64,000 nt of DNA from Annulohypoxylon bovei var. microspora (Eukaryota > Ascomycota > Sordariomycetes > Xylariales > Hypoxylaceae), in assembly GCA_022836615.1 (NCBI GenBank), contig MU405211.1:62001-126000 (forward strand). The letters run 5' to 3'. This document shows positions 1-12,498 of this stretch, piece by piece. The notes below the pieces were generated by a model. The model did not search any database. It saw only the letters and a list, made by a program, of their open reading frames with translations, and had not been told where the DNA came from. A program made the position numbers and the translations under genes. Each line of letters opens with the position of its first letter. Position 1 is the stretch's first letter.

Positions 1-219
1 ATCATTTGCCGTGAGATGGTGAGTGATCAGATCCTTAAGCGCCTTGCTAGTCCCATCCGCAAAATTTCAAACCGCCTCGCTTGTTGTTCCCAATTATAGT
101 CCAAGTCGAACAAAAGGAGGTCGACTTTCTCTATACATCAAATCCTATACAGCAACTCAAGAAAATTCGTTACACGTAATTATATATGATTGACAAAAGT
201 AGGTAGACATGCTCCGGAA

Positions 220-3200
220 TTAAGTCCGCCTGGATTTTGACGAGCCGGGACTTGGTTTCCTCGAGCCGCCCACTACCTCTGCAGTACTCCCGAGTAGATC
301 CACCCTTTGATCGGGATCGACTCTGCTAATGTTGTGGTGGTGGACGTAACCGTAGTTTGTAGGTCTATCTTCAGTGCCAGTAGATGAGGGCATCTGGGTA
401 GAATCTTCCGTCCCCGCCGTCGAAGATACCGAAAGGCGCTTCTGTGAATTGCTTCGGTCAAAAGGTAATCTTGCTGACGTGCCCCCAGGACGCACCGTAG
501 TTTCGGATTGCGATTGTGACGGTGGAAGCTCTATGGATGGCACGGTTTCGAGTCGCCGACCGCCTAATGGATCTACGCTAGAATTCCGTTTTGAGCTCTT
601 CCTAGGTACCTCGGGCACTTCTGGCACATCTCCGGCCTCCGTCGGTGCTTTTACCGTCCTCTGTGATGCCTGCCTGCTCGCTTTGGAGGGCAACCTGCTG
701 GGAACCCGGAAGCTCTCACCAGCATCGAGATCGGGTAGGAGTGGTGGGTCTTTAGATACTCTCCTGAATTCTAGGTCCATGGAGTCCTCTGATCGAGCCT
801 CGCCGTCCTCATCTAGCAATTCGCCTTGGGCGCTGTCTTCGACAACGCGCTTGCTCCTCTTCGACTTTGGGGTATCATCCTCATCATCGCTTTCTATGGG
901 TCCATTGCGCATCACGCCCATAGCTACAGGGATGCCTTCTGGTACATCGTCGCTAAACTCACCACCTCTGGCCTTCATCGCAGGTGGCATTCTAGCACTT
1001 CTGACTACCTCGAAGCCCTTGCCCTTTTCTTTAGTCTTCCCGCCGAAGAGGCGTTTAAGCCATCCTGTAGCATTTGCCACTGGGCTGGTAGGATCTGCCG
1101 GTCCTGTGCCTAGTCTGCGACCTGGTCCGGAGTTTAATGCTGGACCACGCACCCCGTAATAGAAATCAACCTCACGAGTCGAGTAATCTGTTCTTGGTGC
1201 AAAGACAGGTATGTACGGGGCAGGTGCCGGGGGAGGATTTATTCTCGCAGGAGGAGGTGCAATGTCATCTCCATCGGCAAGCGGCCGCTCAGGTTGACTC
1301 AACCGATGATTTGATAAATCGACACTGCCTAACGAGCCGCGTGTCCGATTCGGCGAAGACGAACCGTCGTCAAGGGTTGCTCGGCGGGCACGTGGGGGCC
1401 GGTAGTAGGGATCCGCCGTAGGTTGCGGGCGAGTAGCTTGCCCCGGAGATGGCAGGAAGGAGAAGGTACTAGCATCTCCAGGTGTTGTCGTCGTCGGGGT
1501 GAAAGCACCACCGCTACCTAGCGGGATCGAGTATGTGTCTAGACTTCGGGCGTCTAGAGCGCTAGAACTTCTCTGGTTTGGCCCAATAATAATCCCCATG
1601 CTCCCAGCAGATTCACTTCTCACACGACCGTAACCTCTCTTAGTCGCGTTCTCGGAGCCTAACATAGCGGTGCTACTAAGTTGACTTTGTCGGGATGGGC
1701 CACCACGTCGGTCCACGCGTCTCGAGAGCTGACGAGCGCCGAAGATCTTGGACAATCCACCTCTGGTCTGACCGTCGATGTCGTCTCCTCCAGCACCCAA
1801 TTGGCGCGCAATGACCTCGATGATTGTCTGCAGTGCATTTAGGAAGAATCCGAAAACAAGAACACAGGCATGTATCAGCAGAATCGCGTAACCAATCCAT
1901 CCCTTCTGACCTTCCGAAATCCCTAAACTTGGCGTAAATGCAACCATTAGTATAACAGACACGAAACGGACTACCGAAAACCCGGTATGGTAAGCGTTCA
2001 TCGAGGTAGGTGAATGAAAAGGCCGAAACGCATGAAGTGTCAATACTTGGATCACTTCACACACGGCCAATATTACTATCTGTGCGGTGCCAGACGGCTG
2101 CACGGCGCCAATGGCGATGCCTCGCATAATTGTTAATATGATCGGGATTAGCGCGAAGGCAGCGGCCTCGTCGGAATATGTATTGTAGAGGGGTCCATAA
2201 AGAAGCACGGTCGATAAATCATCAAATAGGTGCGATCTTGGTTTAGAATTCACGATGAGGCGCATAAGCCATATCGCAAATCCAAAAATCACAGCCAGAG
2301 TGATAGCAGCCAATGCTATGAGGTAGCCCGCAGAGCGGGGAGAGACCACCAGCTGGAAGGTGGAAAGCGCAACAATGGGCAGTAAAAAGTAGCTGAAGAC
2401 GAGGCGGATGACATTCCCGGCTGAGAAAGGCATGTTCTTAGCTCGAAGGTCTTCCTCAGGAACACGGCTTATATATCGTAGAAGCCATCGAAAGAAGAAG
2501 CCGACCTGTATTAAGAGTAGCACGATGCCAATGATGACAAGCAGCCACACCATCATCCCCGCCCAGATATCTTCGACTTCACCCATGCCATCTAGCTGCG
2601 CAATATTTTCGAGGCCGTATGTACCATTTATAAAATAGATGCCGTCAATGACATTTTGCCACGGTTTTGCTTTAGTGACAAAACTTTGGTTAAACATCAA
2701 TGAGGACCACGAGACTTGGCTTGCGACTGGCTGATAGAATCCAGGGTATTCTAGGGTAAGGCTCCCAGTCAAAACGATAAATTGGATGTACTGGAGACAG
2801 TCCCCAAATCCCGGGGTCACTAGACGCAAAAGGTCTGGGTCTCTTCCATAGTTGGACGTCCAATGGAAGACGTCGCTAGTGCCCCATGGACTGAAAACTC
2901 CGGCGAAGGCTGTCGCAAATCCAACCAAGATTAGAACAAGTAAGGGGGTAAATTTGAGAGGCCACGCGATTCCACCAAGGTCTGGTGTGACGATTGCAGA
3001 TATGCATCCAATCGAGGTCTTCGCTGTATCACCGTACCAGATAATGAAGGTTGGAGCGAACGACGTAAAGGCGTACGTCGAAGCGAAATCATTCGTAAGG
3101 TTAAACGAGGGAAGCCCGTCAGTTGTGTCACTATACAGATGGTAAAGGTCAGTATGCTATAGCAAGTAAATGGCAAACTCTTCTTGTCTTCTCATCCTCC

Positions 3201-3901
3201 AGAAATTTTAAGGGAGAAACCTACGTAGATATGTTACTAAACACGGGGCCGAGTGGACATGTCCCATTAATGAGGTTATCGCAGAAATTCACATTCGAAA
3301 CGAAAGGCTCGTATGTCAAGACATCGACTTTGGTGTGTAAAGTAGTCACTTTGCGCTGGCTGGCCGGCACACTCTGATCAGGCTCATTCTGTATTTTCCC
3401 ATTGAGTGCCTTAAGCGGATCATCCCAATCCGAGGAATTCCATGCCGGCAATGCATCACTGCCAGCGCGGCCCGTCACATTCCCCCAAACCGTGACCATC
3501 AAATTATGAGTCGGGTTCACGGTGTCGAACACGGCATCGATGTGTAAGGGAACCCACTGGAGCTGGGCTTCTCCCTGCGGCTGACTAGTGTAGATGTAGT
3601 TGCTGTCTAGACAGTTGTCGAACGGCACCATCACAGCCGAAGCGGTACGGATCCAGGTGCATGCTACCAAAGAACCCAATACGAAACTGGCAGGGGACGA
3701 ATAGTTTACATGTCGTGTGGCTGGGACGAAGGCAGAGGGCGTCGGCCAGTGCCTCTCGTGCTTAGATTTATAAGCGCCTGTCATCTTGTCGGGCGAAGCA
3801 CGGTCTGTCGAATACACATCTTGAGTCTCGTCGGGCTCGACGTCGGCGTAGCTCGAGTAAGGCGTAGGAGTACTGGGGACTCTAGAGGTATGACTTCGCA
3901 T
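220..3901 (-). CDS. TRP-like ion channel / ML-like domain membrane protein
   Basis: Two exons, 3901-3225 and 3130-220, joined across a 94-bp intron (donor GTAGGT, acceptor TATAG) give 1195 residues. A hydrophobic segment (about 71-90) precedes a luminal ML-like region that opens with a conserved Cys (residue 97, FDNCLDS) and closes near NGTCPLGP, as in fungal TRP_N domains. A multi-helix TRP-like domain follows. The last ~500 residues are a Ser/Pro-rich, charged cytosolic tail. Family knowledge: relatives (Pkd2/Flc type) act in calcium or FAD/cell-wall homeostasis at the plasma membrane or vacuole; substrate here is unknown. Oddity: about 70 hydrophilic residues precede the first hydrophobic segment, so there is no classical N-terminal signal peptide. 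The true start could lie elsewhere, for example Met40. Confidence 0.88.
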
Positions 3902-6900
3902 CGTTCGTTATCGGCGAGTGTTTACCAAGAGTGTTTCGTCCAGGGCTTAATGCGGAAGGATCTAATACCACTAGGGCCGCATTATGCTAAGACGAAGAGC
4001 AGTCTCGTCAGGCTTATCGACTGACTTCTGCAATTGAACGGGCGCGCGCGCGATGGAGGAGGTTGCTAGATGTGATCGGGGAGGGCTGTGTTTTCCTAGA
4101 AACCGGAATTCTATGGATCTAGGTAGGTGAAGATGGGATACACTAGGTATGTAGATACGAGTAGAAAATAATTAAGATGATGCGAGAAGATTTGGGAAAG
4201 GAGCTGTAGATCGGATATCGGGCAGCTGGGGCTGTTGATTGTGGCAGTGCGTCGTTCGGTTTGTAGCGACTATGATGTTACCAAATCTAGCGTATGAAAT
4301 ACATCCCAAGATGTATCGTTCGTCTAGCAACCAACTGGAAGGATCCCTGTTTTGGTGGATTGTTGGCTTGCTTATTGCTCGATCCGTGGCTTGTGATTTG
4401 AGGCTTTGCTGGTTACGGTAATGTTCATTAATAGAAATACTCAAATACCAAAAGCGAGAGTTGTAAATGAGAAATGAGAAATAAGAAATAGTGACAGTGA
4501 CAATGATAGAGAGCTGTGTTATCAACAACAGGTTTTATTATTATGTATGTACTGTACTTTATGATCTGAAATTGGGATGAAAATCAGTCAAAGGGAAAAA
4601 AAAAAGTTCGTCAAGAGCGGAGAGAAACTCCAGGGACCCTTGAAGCCGTCTTAAACGCCAACGCATCTTGCTACATTAGCGCCTAAGACTAAGATACGTA
4701 CCTCCGAATTGTACCTCGTAAGGGATTTCAATCTGCTGTAGCCTATAATCTGTAATAGTGAAAGCTGACGGACCGCCCTATCTCGCCTTCTAGGCTTCTG
4801 CAATCCTAAATCATTGTGGTGACAAATGAAAATAGCATGATAGAATATTAAAGAAGTCACCGTCGATATATTAGCGAAGGTTTATAGCTGTTATATCGAA
4901 CGATATATATGTATGCGATACTTTGTGATCTGGATGTTCTCAACCAATCAAAGGCGATGCCGATAGCGATGAAGTCATGACGGTTCAACCGCTACCACCT
5001 ACTAGAATAAGAGAAGACAAGAGGCAGGTACAATTGACGATTGAGTCCCTGAAGTCCCAAGACTATGGAAAACGCTCTCCTAGCTGAACCTTCTTTTTCC
5101 TTTTGTCCCTACTTTAGAGTTCTCTAGCTAGGGGTACCTACATACTTCTTACTTCATAGTAGATATGTAGGTGGTACATATGTAAGGAGCATAAGTCGGA
5201 GGAGCTATCCCATGCATCATGTGAGAAACAGACTAGCCGGGTCTGCTCATGTAGAGCCGTGACACAAGATGCGGAGACCACGGTACTCATTAAGTAGCCC
5301 GTAGTACAATACCGAAGCCTTTCTCTTTTCTTGATCCAAAAATTGAAGTCTTGTCCAACTCGGCAACTCTTTTAAATATTAACTATTGCATCGGGTGCTA
5401 CGCGACAGCATCAATTGGGTAACGAGCTCCTCCAATGATAAGATGACTGTGCGACGACATCTCGAACAACTCTCCCGATTCTAATCAGTTTGTTGTATAC
5501 TCGTCCTACATTACATAGTATTATTGTATGTATGTATGCACGTACGTGACGGAAGATCACGAAGTTCAATTTCCCATAACGCGGATAGTCGATCTTGTTC
5601 CTTTCATTTTTTTGTGAGAGGGATAGTCCTATTTGTATTCTATTTCTAGTATCGTGTCCGTATAGCGCGGGTCCAGGAGTCCCGGGCTACGGCAGAAAGG
5701 GTTAATGGATATCACCGGCGGGTTGCACTATGCGGTACCAATGGCTAGTTAGATGTGGCGCGCTCGTGTCAACTACCTCCGTCGCAGCGTCGAGCAAGGA
5801 ATCTGGTTCGGACGCCCTGCCATCAGCCGTTGAAGGAAATATTCCGAGCGAAGCACGGTAGAGCTCCTCGTTGGACCAAAATCAATACGGGTCTGACGGG
5901 GGGGAGCCACACAGCTTCACGAGCCAGTAGCTGAGCAGCGCATCCCACTGACAACTAGTCCGCGGTCCATCTCGGTCTTGGCTTTTATGCTGTGTGGTGA
6001 GATAGGCCTAGATGGGACTAAGACGCGAGAATTGGCATCGCTCTTAGCATCTGGGACCTCGCGCGCGCCCAAAATACGTCAAGATACTATGCAGGTTTTG
6101 TTCTTTGTTCTTCGATCATTCTTTCGCACGAACGGCGCTCCCCTCCCCCTTTTCTACCGCCCCGGCTGTTTTAACCATATCCCGCAGCTGCGGAGCCGCC
6201 GATCTTAAGTACCGCCCGCAGCCCATATAATCCGAAACGCGTCATTGCATGCAATTCTTTATGCGATACGAGGCCCTGGAGCCGGACGTTTGCCTGAGGC
6301 TTGAGCAAATCGAGATCTACACCTGGGGTCTAGACGTGGCACAGCATTAGCGCTACCGAGAAAAAGCAGGTTCTTTTTTTACTGTATGCCGACTTCACCT
6401 CGTCTGAACTACCTAGCAGGTGGGTTTGTTCGGCTAGCAGGTCCGTCAAAACACCATCTGCTAGGTATATGTATCATAGGGCTGTCTCTTGGAAAGGGGA
6501 AAATCTGAGGTCTGGTTCACCGCTCAGTGTGAATTTGAGCTCGAAGACTCATTCCTACGCTTCTAACACATCCCTTTAGCAAAGAGTCTCACAAGTCTAG
6601 CATTTGCGCCATAGCCACGCGTACCTACGTAGGTGTGCCAATAACGCCCTGGCTGACACTAGGAATTCATTAGTATACCACGTGGCAACAAAGTTAGGGT
6701 AACTTATCTCGAGTTGCTTTTTATTCCGTCTCGCCGGGCTCAGAGCCCTCGCTTGTCAAGTTTGACAGCCAAATTTTGACAGCCAAATTTAGAGTTTACG
6801 TCATATTAACTTCACAAGAAAAGCCTCGGGAAAATGCCGACTTGATTTTATTTTGCCTTTTAGTGAGTAGGTTGGGTTTTATGAGTTATTGATATTGATA

Positions 6901-7395
6901 CTCGATAAGACTTGGGTAGGGGGATATGCTAAATGAAAACGAAGTTTCTATCTGACTTGGATGGACTCATTAAAGGGGTAGTTTCCGATATCCCCTATCA
7001 AACTCAATCATATGCCACCTCAAATTATACAGCCCGTCACTACGAATCTAACTCAAGTTGAGAGGTCTTCAACATTGTTTCTTAATGGTAGCAAACACGC
7101 TAATATATATCCCCCGAAACCATTAGCTACTAATATGACTTTCGTATCTATATATTTGTCTTGTGGCCCCTACGTTTTTCTCCAAAGGGCATGAATCATA
7201 AACCGCACTGGCGCCTCTTTGCGACTAATATGAAGCGCCATCGCATAAAAGCCAAATCAAACTTAGATGCGAAAGCCCATGCCTGTTATATACCAAGCCT
7301 TTTTATTGTTCATCCATCCGTAGTTCTCTCCAACATCCATATTCATCCCCGTCTCTAAAAAAATATAAGTGATTGACAGACTATCAACAAACACG
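3902..7395. other. intergenic, no gene seen
   Basis: About 3.5 kb with only short chance ORFs (longest 118 codons at 4172-4528 minus, without recognisable domains). It contains a 14-bp tandem repeat near 6761 and several TAGG/CCTA-rich palindromic words such as the one near 6625. Confidence 0.6.
6761..6788. repeat. 14-bp direct tandem repeat
   Basis: The word TTTGACAGCCAAAT occurs twice in immediate succession at 6761-6774 and 6775-6788. No function is implied; it may be replication slippage. Confidence 0.85.
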
Positions 7396-7761
7396 ATGTC
7401 TAACTACAGCTATATACCAGACACCTTTTCCTCCCCGGACGACGACCCCGTCGACATATACTATGAAAGACTGGGGTTCGTCGGCGCCATCGCCATCTTC
7501 ATGATGAGTAATATCATCTTCGCCTTAGCCGCCGCAATCGTCTCGCATATCCATTGGCCCTTCCACAGCTCAACTCCCGCAGACGGATCGGAGAATAGAA
7601 GGCCGAAAGAGGACACGGAACCGGAAACCACAACCTCTACGCCGACCTCTCAGAAGTTTGTACTTTCAAAAGTGCCTTGGGATTCGAGTTTCTGCGCTCA
7701 GACAAGAAAGGCCTACGAGGAGAGTCTTCTTATAGACTATGAAGACTATGAAATTATCTAG
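7396..7761 (+). CDS. small single-pass membrane protein, unknown
   Basis: One uninterrupted frame of 121 residues starting MSNYSYIPD. The ATG at 7396 was chosen because the frame upstream only offers a GTG. A 24-residue hydrophobic stretch (about residues 33-56, FVGAIAIFMMSNIIFALAAA region) is the single predicted membrane segment. It is followed by a hydrophilic tail rich in Glu, Thr and Ser, and the acidic C-terminus ends DYEDYEII. I do not recognise a family. Composition looks protein-like (an N-terminal acidic patch, one clean helix, no internal repeats). It stands alone between two intergenic stretches and could be a lineage-specific small protein. Confidence 0.5.
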   Translation: MSNYSYIPDTFSSPDDDPVDIYYERLGFVGAIAIFMMSNIIFALAAAIVSHIHWPFHSSTPADGSENRRPKEDTEPETTTSTPTSQKFVLSKVPWDSSFCAQTRKAYEESLLIDYEDYEII

Positions 7762-8239
7762 AATTACCTACGCTACGAGGAATTTTTACCATTACTCATT
7801 ACAGAGTATTAGGACTGTGTCCATTGTAATTATTTAGACATTACAGGGCGTTTGGGGATTCTATCTAGGAGTAACGGTAAAATGGTATGAGTGGCGAAGG
7901 GGTGGATGACTGACGTTATTGTCACCGAGGTTTCACATTTGTCACACTTTGATACTCTTTCCAATTTATCATCGTGTACTTGATGGTCTTCTCGGGAGCA
8001 TTTAGCTGGCTCTATGGCAACACAAAAATAAATCCACATTTTCTTCCCTCATTTATATATCAACTATGAAAGCAAGCAGTGCTGTAGCTCATTACATATA
8101 GCTAAAATTTAGAAGCAGCTCAGTTCTCCAGTTCTCAGCAAATTCCACGAGATATGCACTCATTCCGAGTAAAAGCAACTAAGCAAAATAGTCTTTGCAC
8201 GACATCCCGGACGCCGACAGTCAACCCTTTTCATTACGC
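7762..8239. other. intergenic, no gene seen
   Basis: Short stretch between the small membrane protein and the 3' end of the MutL-family gene. Nothing recognisable. Confidence 0.6.
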
Positions 8240-11011
8240 TCAAGCAACATTTGTAGTGCCTTTACCTTTGAGTAAAGAACAGAGGCCAATTTCAAGCTCA
8301 GTTTCCTCACCATCAGCCGAACCACGGCGCTCCCGAAGCAGCAATTTGAGGTGATCTTCGACCTTGCGCCCCGTGTCAAGGTCCATCTCAAGACCATTCT
8401 TAATGGCCCCCCTTTCCACGTATTTGTCGTAAGTCGCGCCTCCCCTCACAGAGGCACGCAAAGTTTTAGCATTCAACACCTCAACCAACATTATGAAATG
8501 GATCTGATCATCAGATGGAACATTCTCGAGCGGCAAGAGAGAACTTTTCATCCGTCTGAGTTTCTTCGGAATTGCGCTTTTCTCTTGCGCAGCCATCGAC
8601 TTCTGTCGACGTAAGAGATACGCTCGGGGATCATCATTAGACAGAGTCGTTTTGATAGGCTCTTTTACCTTCGAACTACTTCCTCCTTGGGAATGATCGG
8701 TACTCAGCTGGGTAAATGGTTGACGCTGAACATCAGCTTTTGGACGGACATGTGCCTGGTGCGTCTCGTGATCAGAGTTGTTGTTGTCTTTCTCTTGGGA
8801 AAGTTGATGATTGAGGCTCCGTCTTGCTGCTGCTAACATTCTCTGAATGCCATTCTCGCCACTAGATTCCTCATCTTGAAGATCCTGATGAGCTATTTCG
8901 CTATTATCCTCTTCGAGTCGATTCTTCTTAGAATTTCCTCTTGCGCCCTTGAAGGATATTTTTGTTTGCTTCATGCCGTCTGAAATCAACTCGTGATCGT
9001 TGTTGACTAAGCGATCGTTACTTGGTACGGTTCTATCCATAGACGAAGGCGGTGACCAGGGTGCATAGTCACGACGACGTTGGGGTCTAAGAGAAGAGGG
9101 CATTTTGGCACTATGCGTTGCTTTCTGTGAAGCTATCTCAGGTGGGCTTGACATTGGGCTACGATATGGGCCGCCTGGTACTCTAGGTCGTAGTTGACGA
9201 GGACTATCTTGTGAATACAAGTATTGCTGACTTGGTGGGACATCAAGATCTCGAGGTGCTGCCCCTGTATGGCGAAGGATAGGGGGATCCGGGGTCATGG
9301 GTGGTTCGAATACTGGTAATGATGAGTTATTCTCATAGTCGGATTCCCTCATAGCCCGTCCTTTATTTACGTTTGGCGCGTTCATCTTAGCAATAACCCA
9401 CGGGTTTACATCTTGCGGAGTAGAGTACTCGGCTGCATCCGTTCTCTCTTTGGGCGCTTGGGAGGGTTGTAGACGTGTCTTGCGAGAATAGTCATAGCTG
9501 TATACATTCAAATCTGTGGACATGTCAACTTTACATCGAGCATATCCTGTATTTGGTGATATATCCTTGAAACTTATAGCTCCTGTAGATATGCGGTCGT
9601 TCTGGGAGGTTGACATTCGCGCATTGATTGGTGTGAATCCAATAGTTACAGGGCTATATGTCTCTTGTTGTTCTTCTTGTGAATGGGCGGGTAGAGGCTG
9701 ATGATTTATGGTTGGTTCTTTCTGTTGAGACTGTGCTGCAAATGTCGGTTGTGATATGGCGTGGCTTCGTGTCTGTGATGAGGAACCATCACTATTAACT
9801 CCTTGGGAACTAGACTGCACCTGTTGCTCTATGAATGACGATTCCTGAGTTCCTGGTTTGACGCTGTTGTCTGATATAGAATTATGTTCAGCTGTCAACG
9901 GGGGATCTGGATTGCTCAGCGTAGGTATACCATATACTTCTTTGCACAAGTCCTTGAACCCGTCAAGTACCACATCTTCATCGGAAAATAAGACGTCGTC
10001 TTTAGATGGTTCGATATTTGCATCGTAGGTTCCGGGTGGGCATTTGATATTTAGCCGAATGAAGCAGTCCTTCAGAGCGGTCGCTGAGGAACTTCGTCGA
10101 AAGACTGCACCTACATGTTCGGTGTAGATGCTCAGTATTTTCTTCATGGTGCCTCTCTTACCTATGATGGGACGGCCGTCAACTGACAAATACCGTAGCT
10201 TTGGCGTTTTCGAAGGATCACAATTTGGCTTCAGAATAAAACTTTCGAAAATATAGTTTCCGTTCGATAGGGGGTTCTGATACTTGCTCGAAACATCGCT
10301 TATCTCAAATGTCTTCTTAAAACAATGAGCCGCGATCTCTGCTCCGAATAGCTGGACAGCTGCCTCCTTCACACTCGCGTCTAGTTTTGATGAGTAAGAC
10401 CAATTTTGTTTAGGTGACTGCAAGACTTTCAATGAGAGTCTGAGTTGAGGTCTCGCCATAGCATAAGAGCGTAGAACTTGACGAATGTTGTCTATTGCTT
10501 TCCTAGACTCCTTGATGATCACTTGCTCACGAACTGGCAGCTTGCCGAACAGATTTGTGATACTTACTGTCGTTCCAATCGGCGCTGACGTGGGTCGTTG
10601 CTTGTATACACCTCCCTTGCCTGGTAGGATATGAAGGATAGCCGCAACAGGCTCTGAAGCGATCTTGGTGGTAACCGTGACTTGAGCTAGGGAATTTGCA
10701 CTTGCTAATGCCTCCCCACGAAACCCAAGCGTCTTGGTAGATTGGGTCCTCAGTTCTTCGAAGCTTCTCAGCTTGCTTGTGTGACCACGTCTCCCTAGAG
10801 AATCGTAGTCTTCTGGATGAATACCAACACCATTGTCTCGGACCTCGATCTTCTTGACGGTGTCGGCAGATATTATGACTCCAATCGAGGATGCTTTTGC
10901 ATCTATTGAATTGTCAAGTAGTTCTTTGACTAAAGTGACTGGCGTCGTGATGACTATAGAAGAGCCTAAGAGTCGCGATGTGGACTCTGGTAAACGAGAA
11001 ATGGAAGACAT
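8240..11011 (-). CDS. mlh2: DNA mismatch repair protein, MutL family (Mlh2/hPMS1 type)
   Basis: Single-exon frame of 923 residues. The N-terminal ~340 residues form a GHKL ATPase plus MutL transducer domain. Motif I is VKELLDNSIDA, motif II DNGVGI, followed by RRGHTSKL and motif III GFRGEAL. The opening SSIVITTPVTLVKELLDNS resembles fungal Mlh2 rather than Mlh1, Pms1 or Mlh3. A long disordered Ser/Gln-rich middle (about 380-790) leads to a short conserved C-terminal block (LRRMKSSLLPLENVP). The metal-binding endonuclease motif DQHAxxExxxE of Pms1/Mlh3 is not visible, consistent with the non-catalytic Mlh2 partner of Mlh1. Known role: accessory factor in mismatch repair and control of meiotic gene-conversion tracts, nuclear. 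It is divergently arranged with lumazine synthase. Confidence 0.87.
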   Translation of the reverse strand: MSSISRLPESTSRLLGSSIVITTPVTLVKELLDNSIDAKASSIGVIISADTVKKIEVRDNGVGIHPEDYDSLGRRGHTSKLRSFEELRTQSTKTLGFRGEALASANSLAQVTVTTKIASEPVAAILHILPGKGGVYKQRPTSAPIGTTVSITNLFGKLPVREQVIIKESRKAIDNIRQVLRSYAMARPQLRLSLKVLQSPKQNWSYSSKLDASVKEAAVQLFGAEIAAHCFKKTFEISDVSSKYQNPLSNGNYIFESFILKPNCDPSKTPKLRYLSVDGRPIIGKRGTMKKILSIYTEHVGAVFRRSSSATALKDCFIRLNIKCPPGTYDANIEPSKDDVLFSDEDVVLDGFKDLCKEVYGIPTLSNPDPPLTAEHNSISDNSVKPGTQESSFIEQQVQSSSQGVNSDGSSSQTRSHAISQPTFAAQSQQKEPTINHQPLPAHSQEEQQETYSPVTIGFTPINARMSTSQNDRISTGAISFKDISPNTGYARCKVDMSTDLNVYSYDYSRKTRLQPSQAPKERTDAAEYSTPQDVNPWVIAKMNAPNVNKGRAMRESDYENNSSLPVFEPPMTPDPPILRHTGAAPRDLDVPPSQQYLYSQDSPRQLRPRVPGGPYRSPMSSPPEIASQKATHSAKMPSSLRPQRRRDYAPWSPPSSMDRTVPSNDRLVNNDHELISDGMKQTKISFKGARGNSKKNRLEEDNSEIAHQDLQDEESSGENGIQRMLAAARRSLNHQLSQEKDNNNSDHETHQAHVRPKADVQRQPFTQLSTDHSQGGSSSKVKEPIKTTLSNDDPRAYLLRRQKSMAAQEKSAIPKKLRRMKSSLLPLENVPSDDQIHFIMLVEVLNAKTLRASVRGGATYDKYVERGAIKNGLEMDLDTGRKVEDHLKLLLRERRGSADGEETELEIGLCSLLKGKGTTNVA

Positions 11012-11797
11012 AGCGACGGTCGAAGTAAGCTGAAAGCATTACAGACCAGAACAACTTTTGACGCAATACTCATTAGGATCTAATGAGGCTTTGTGAAGCT
11101 GTTATGAACATCTTCTAACAAGAGTAAGTGAAGGACAATTTTAGCCTTGATGAAGAGCCCAGAAGACGGGTGGACAGCGAAGGGTTCTGTCTTTCATCAT
11201 GCCTTCCGTTGGAAGACACCTGCCTCGAATAACCCAGAGGATTTTCAACTTAGACTTCATTTTACTCCTCCCTTCTTGCCTTCGACAACAATGTACCTAC
11301 CTCATACAGTTCTAATAATAAAGTTGAACAAAAAGTTTAAACCAACTTGCTCGTAGGTACCTAGGTAGGCAACGTCAGGTGACGAACACGTACACCTTAG
11401 GCGCCGTAAAAGGAACTAAGACAGGTAAGGCTATCCCTGTCCGGGACTTGCGTCATGCCCCTCCTCGGTGCTGCATTCGCTCGCTCAGCCCACCTCTCGC
11501 ATGCCGCAGTAGTACCACCTTGGAATCCGTACGCACATCCCACGAACGAGACAAGCTTCCCGTCTCACCCATCGAAAGCGGCCTATTCCCCCTCAAATAT
11601 TCAGGTACCCAGCATTCCTAACCGCTCAATTGTCCTTCAATTGGCGAACCAGCCGACGGTCCGCTCACTACCCGACATCGCCCAGTAACCAGTAACCAGT
11701 AGCCGGCAACTCAAACCGCTCTTCGGCGCGAATTAAGAATCCCTACCTACCCAGGTACCTAGAAACTTAGAGTAGAAAAGAAAGAAGAAGAAGAAAA
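11012..11797. promoter_or_regulatory. divergent intergenic promoter region
   Basis: 786 bp separate the start codons of the MutL-family gene (minus) and lumazine synthase (plus), so both promoters must lie here. It holds one exact TACCTAGGTA palindrome (11358-11367), and a purine-rich AAGAAGAAGAAAA leader sits directly before the lumazine synthase ATG. No specific factor site can be named. Confidence 0.55.
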
Positions 11798-12498
11798 ATG
11801 GCACACTCGCTCAAGGGCCCGACGCCGCAGGAGCACGACGGCAGCGGCCTGCGCATCGGCATCGTGCACGCGCGCTGGAACGCCACCATCATCGAGCCGC
11901 TGGTCAAGGGCACCAAGGACAAGCTGCTGAGCCTCGGCGTCAAGGAGTCCAACATCGTCGTGCAGTCGGTTCCCGGGTCGTGGGAGCTGCCCATCGCCGT
12001 CCAGCGGTATTCCCCCCTCCTCATACTCATACTCATACTCACCCTCTTCCCCCTCTGCCCCTCTCTCAACCCGTACCTACCTAGCTCAACTAACACCCCC
12101 CTCGCAGCATGTACGCGGCCTCGCAGATCCAACAATCCAGCAGCGGCAGCTCGTCAGCGGGGGACCTGCTGGGCGGCTCGACCACGGACCTGTCCTCGCT
12201 CCCGAACCCGTCGTCCTCGCAGCCCTTCGACGCCATCGTCGCCGTCGGCGTGCTGATCAAGGGCGAGACCATGCACTTCGAGTACATCTCGGACGCCGTG
12301 TCCCAGGGGCTCATGCGCGTCGGCCTGGACCTCGGCGTCCCGGTGGTCTTCGGCGTGCTGACCGTGCTCGACGAGCCCCAGGCCAAGGCCCGCGCCGGCC
12401 TCACCCCCGGCGGCCACAACCACGGCGAGGACTGGGGCTCCGCCGCCGTCGAGCTGGGCGTCAAGCGCGGGGCCTGGGCCCAGGGCAGGATTGAGTAG
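11798..12498 (+). CDS. rib4: 6,7-dimethyl-8-ribityllumazine synthase
   Basis: Two exons, 11798-12006 and 12108-12498, with a 101-bp intron (GTATTC...CTCGCAG) give 199 residues. The enzyme condenses 3,4-dihydroxy-2-butanone 4-phosphate with the ribityl-amino-uracil to make the direct precursor of riboflavin; penultimate step, cytosolic. Family signatures visible: GIVHARWNATI near the N-terminus, PGSWELP in the substrate loop, and VGVLIKGETMHFEYI containing the catalytic His. The segment after the intron carries a Ser-rich insertion (SSSGSSSAGDLLGG region), usual in fungal homologues. The coding sequence is noticeably more GC-rich than its neighbours with C/G third positions, suggesting high expression or strong codon bias rather than transfer. 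Confidence 0.96.

Noticed and set aside
374..1159. 261-codon plus-strand ORF
   Set aside because: Antisense shadow of the TRP-like gene's low-complexity tail, Ser-rich without domain support.
5978..6208. 76-codon plus-strand ORF
   Set aside because: No domain, no splice continuation, atypical composition; treated as chance.
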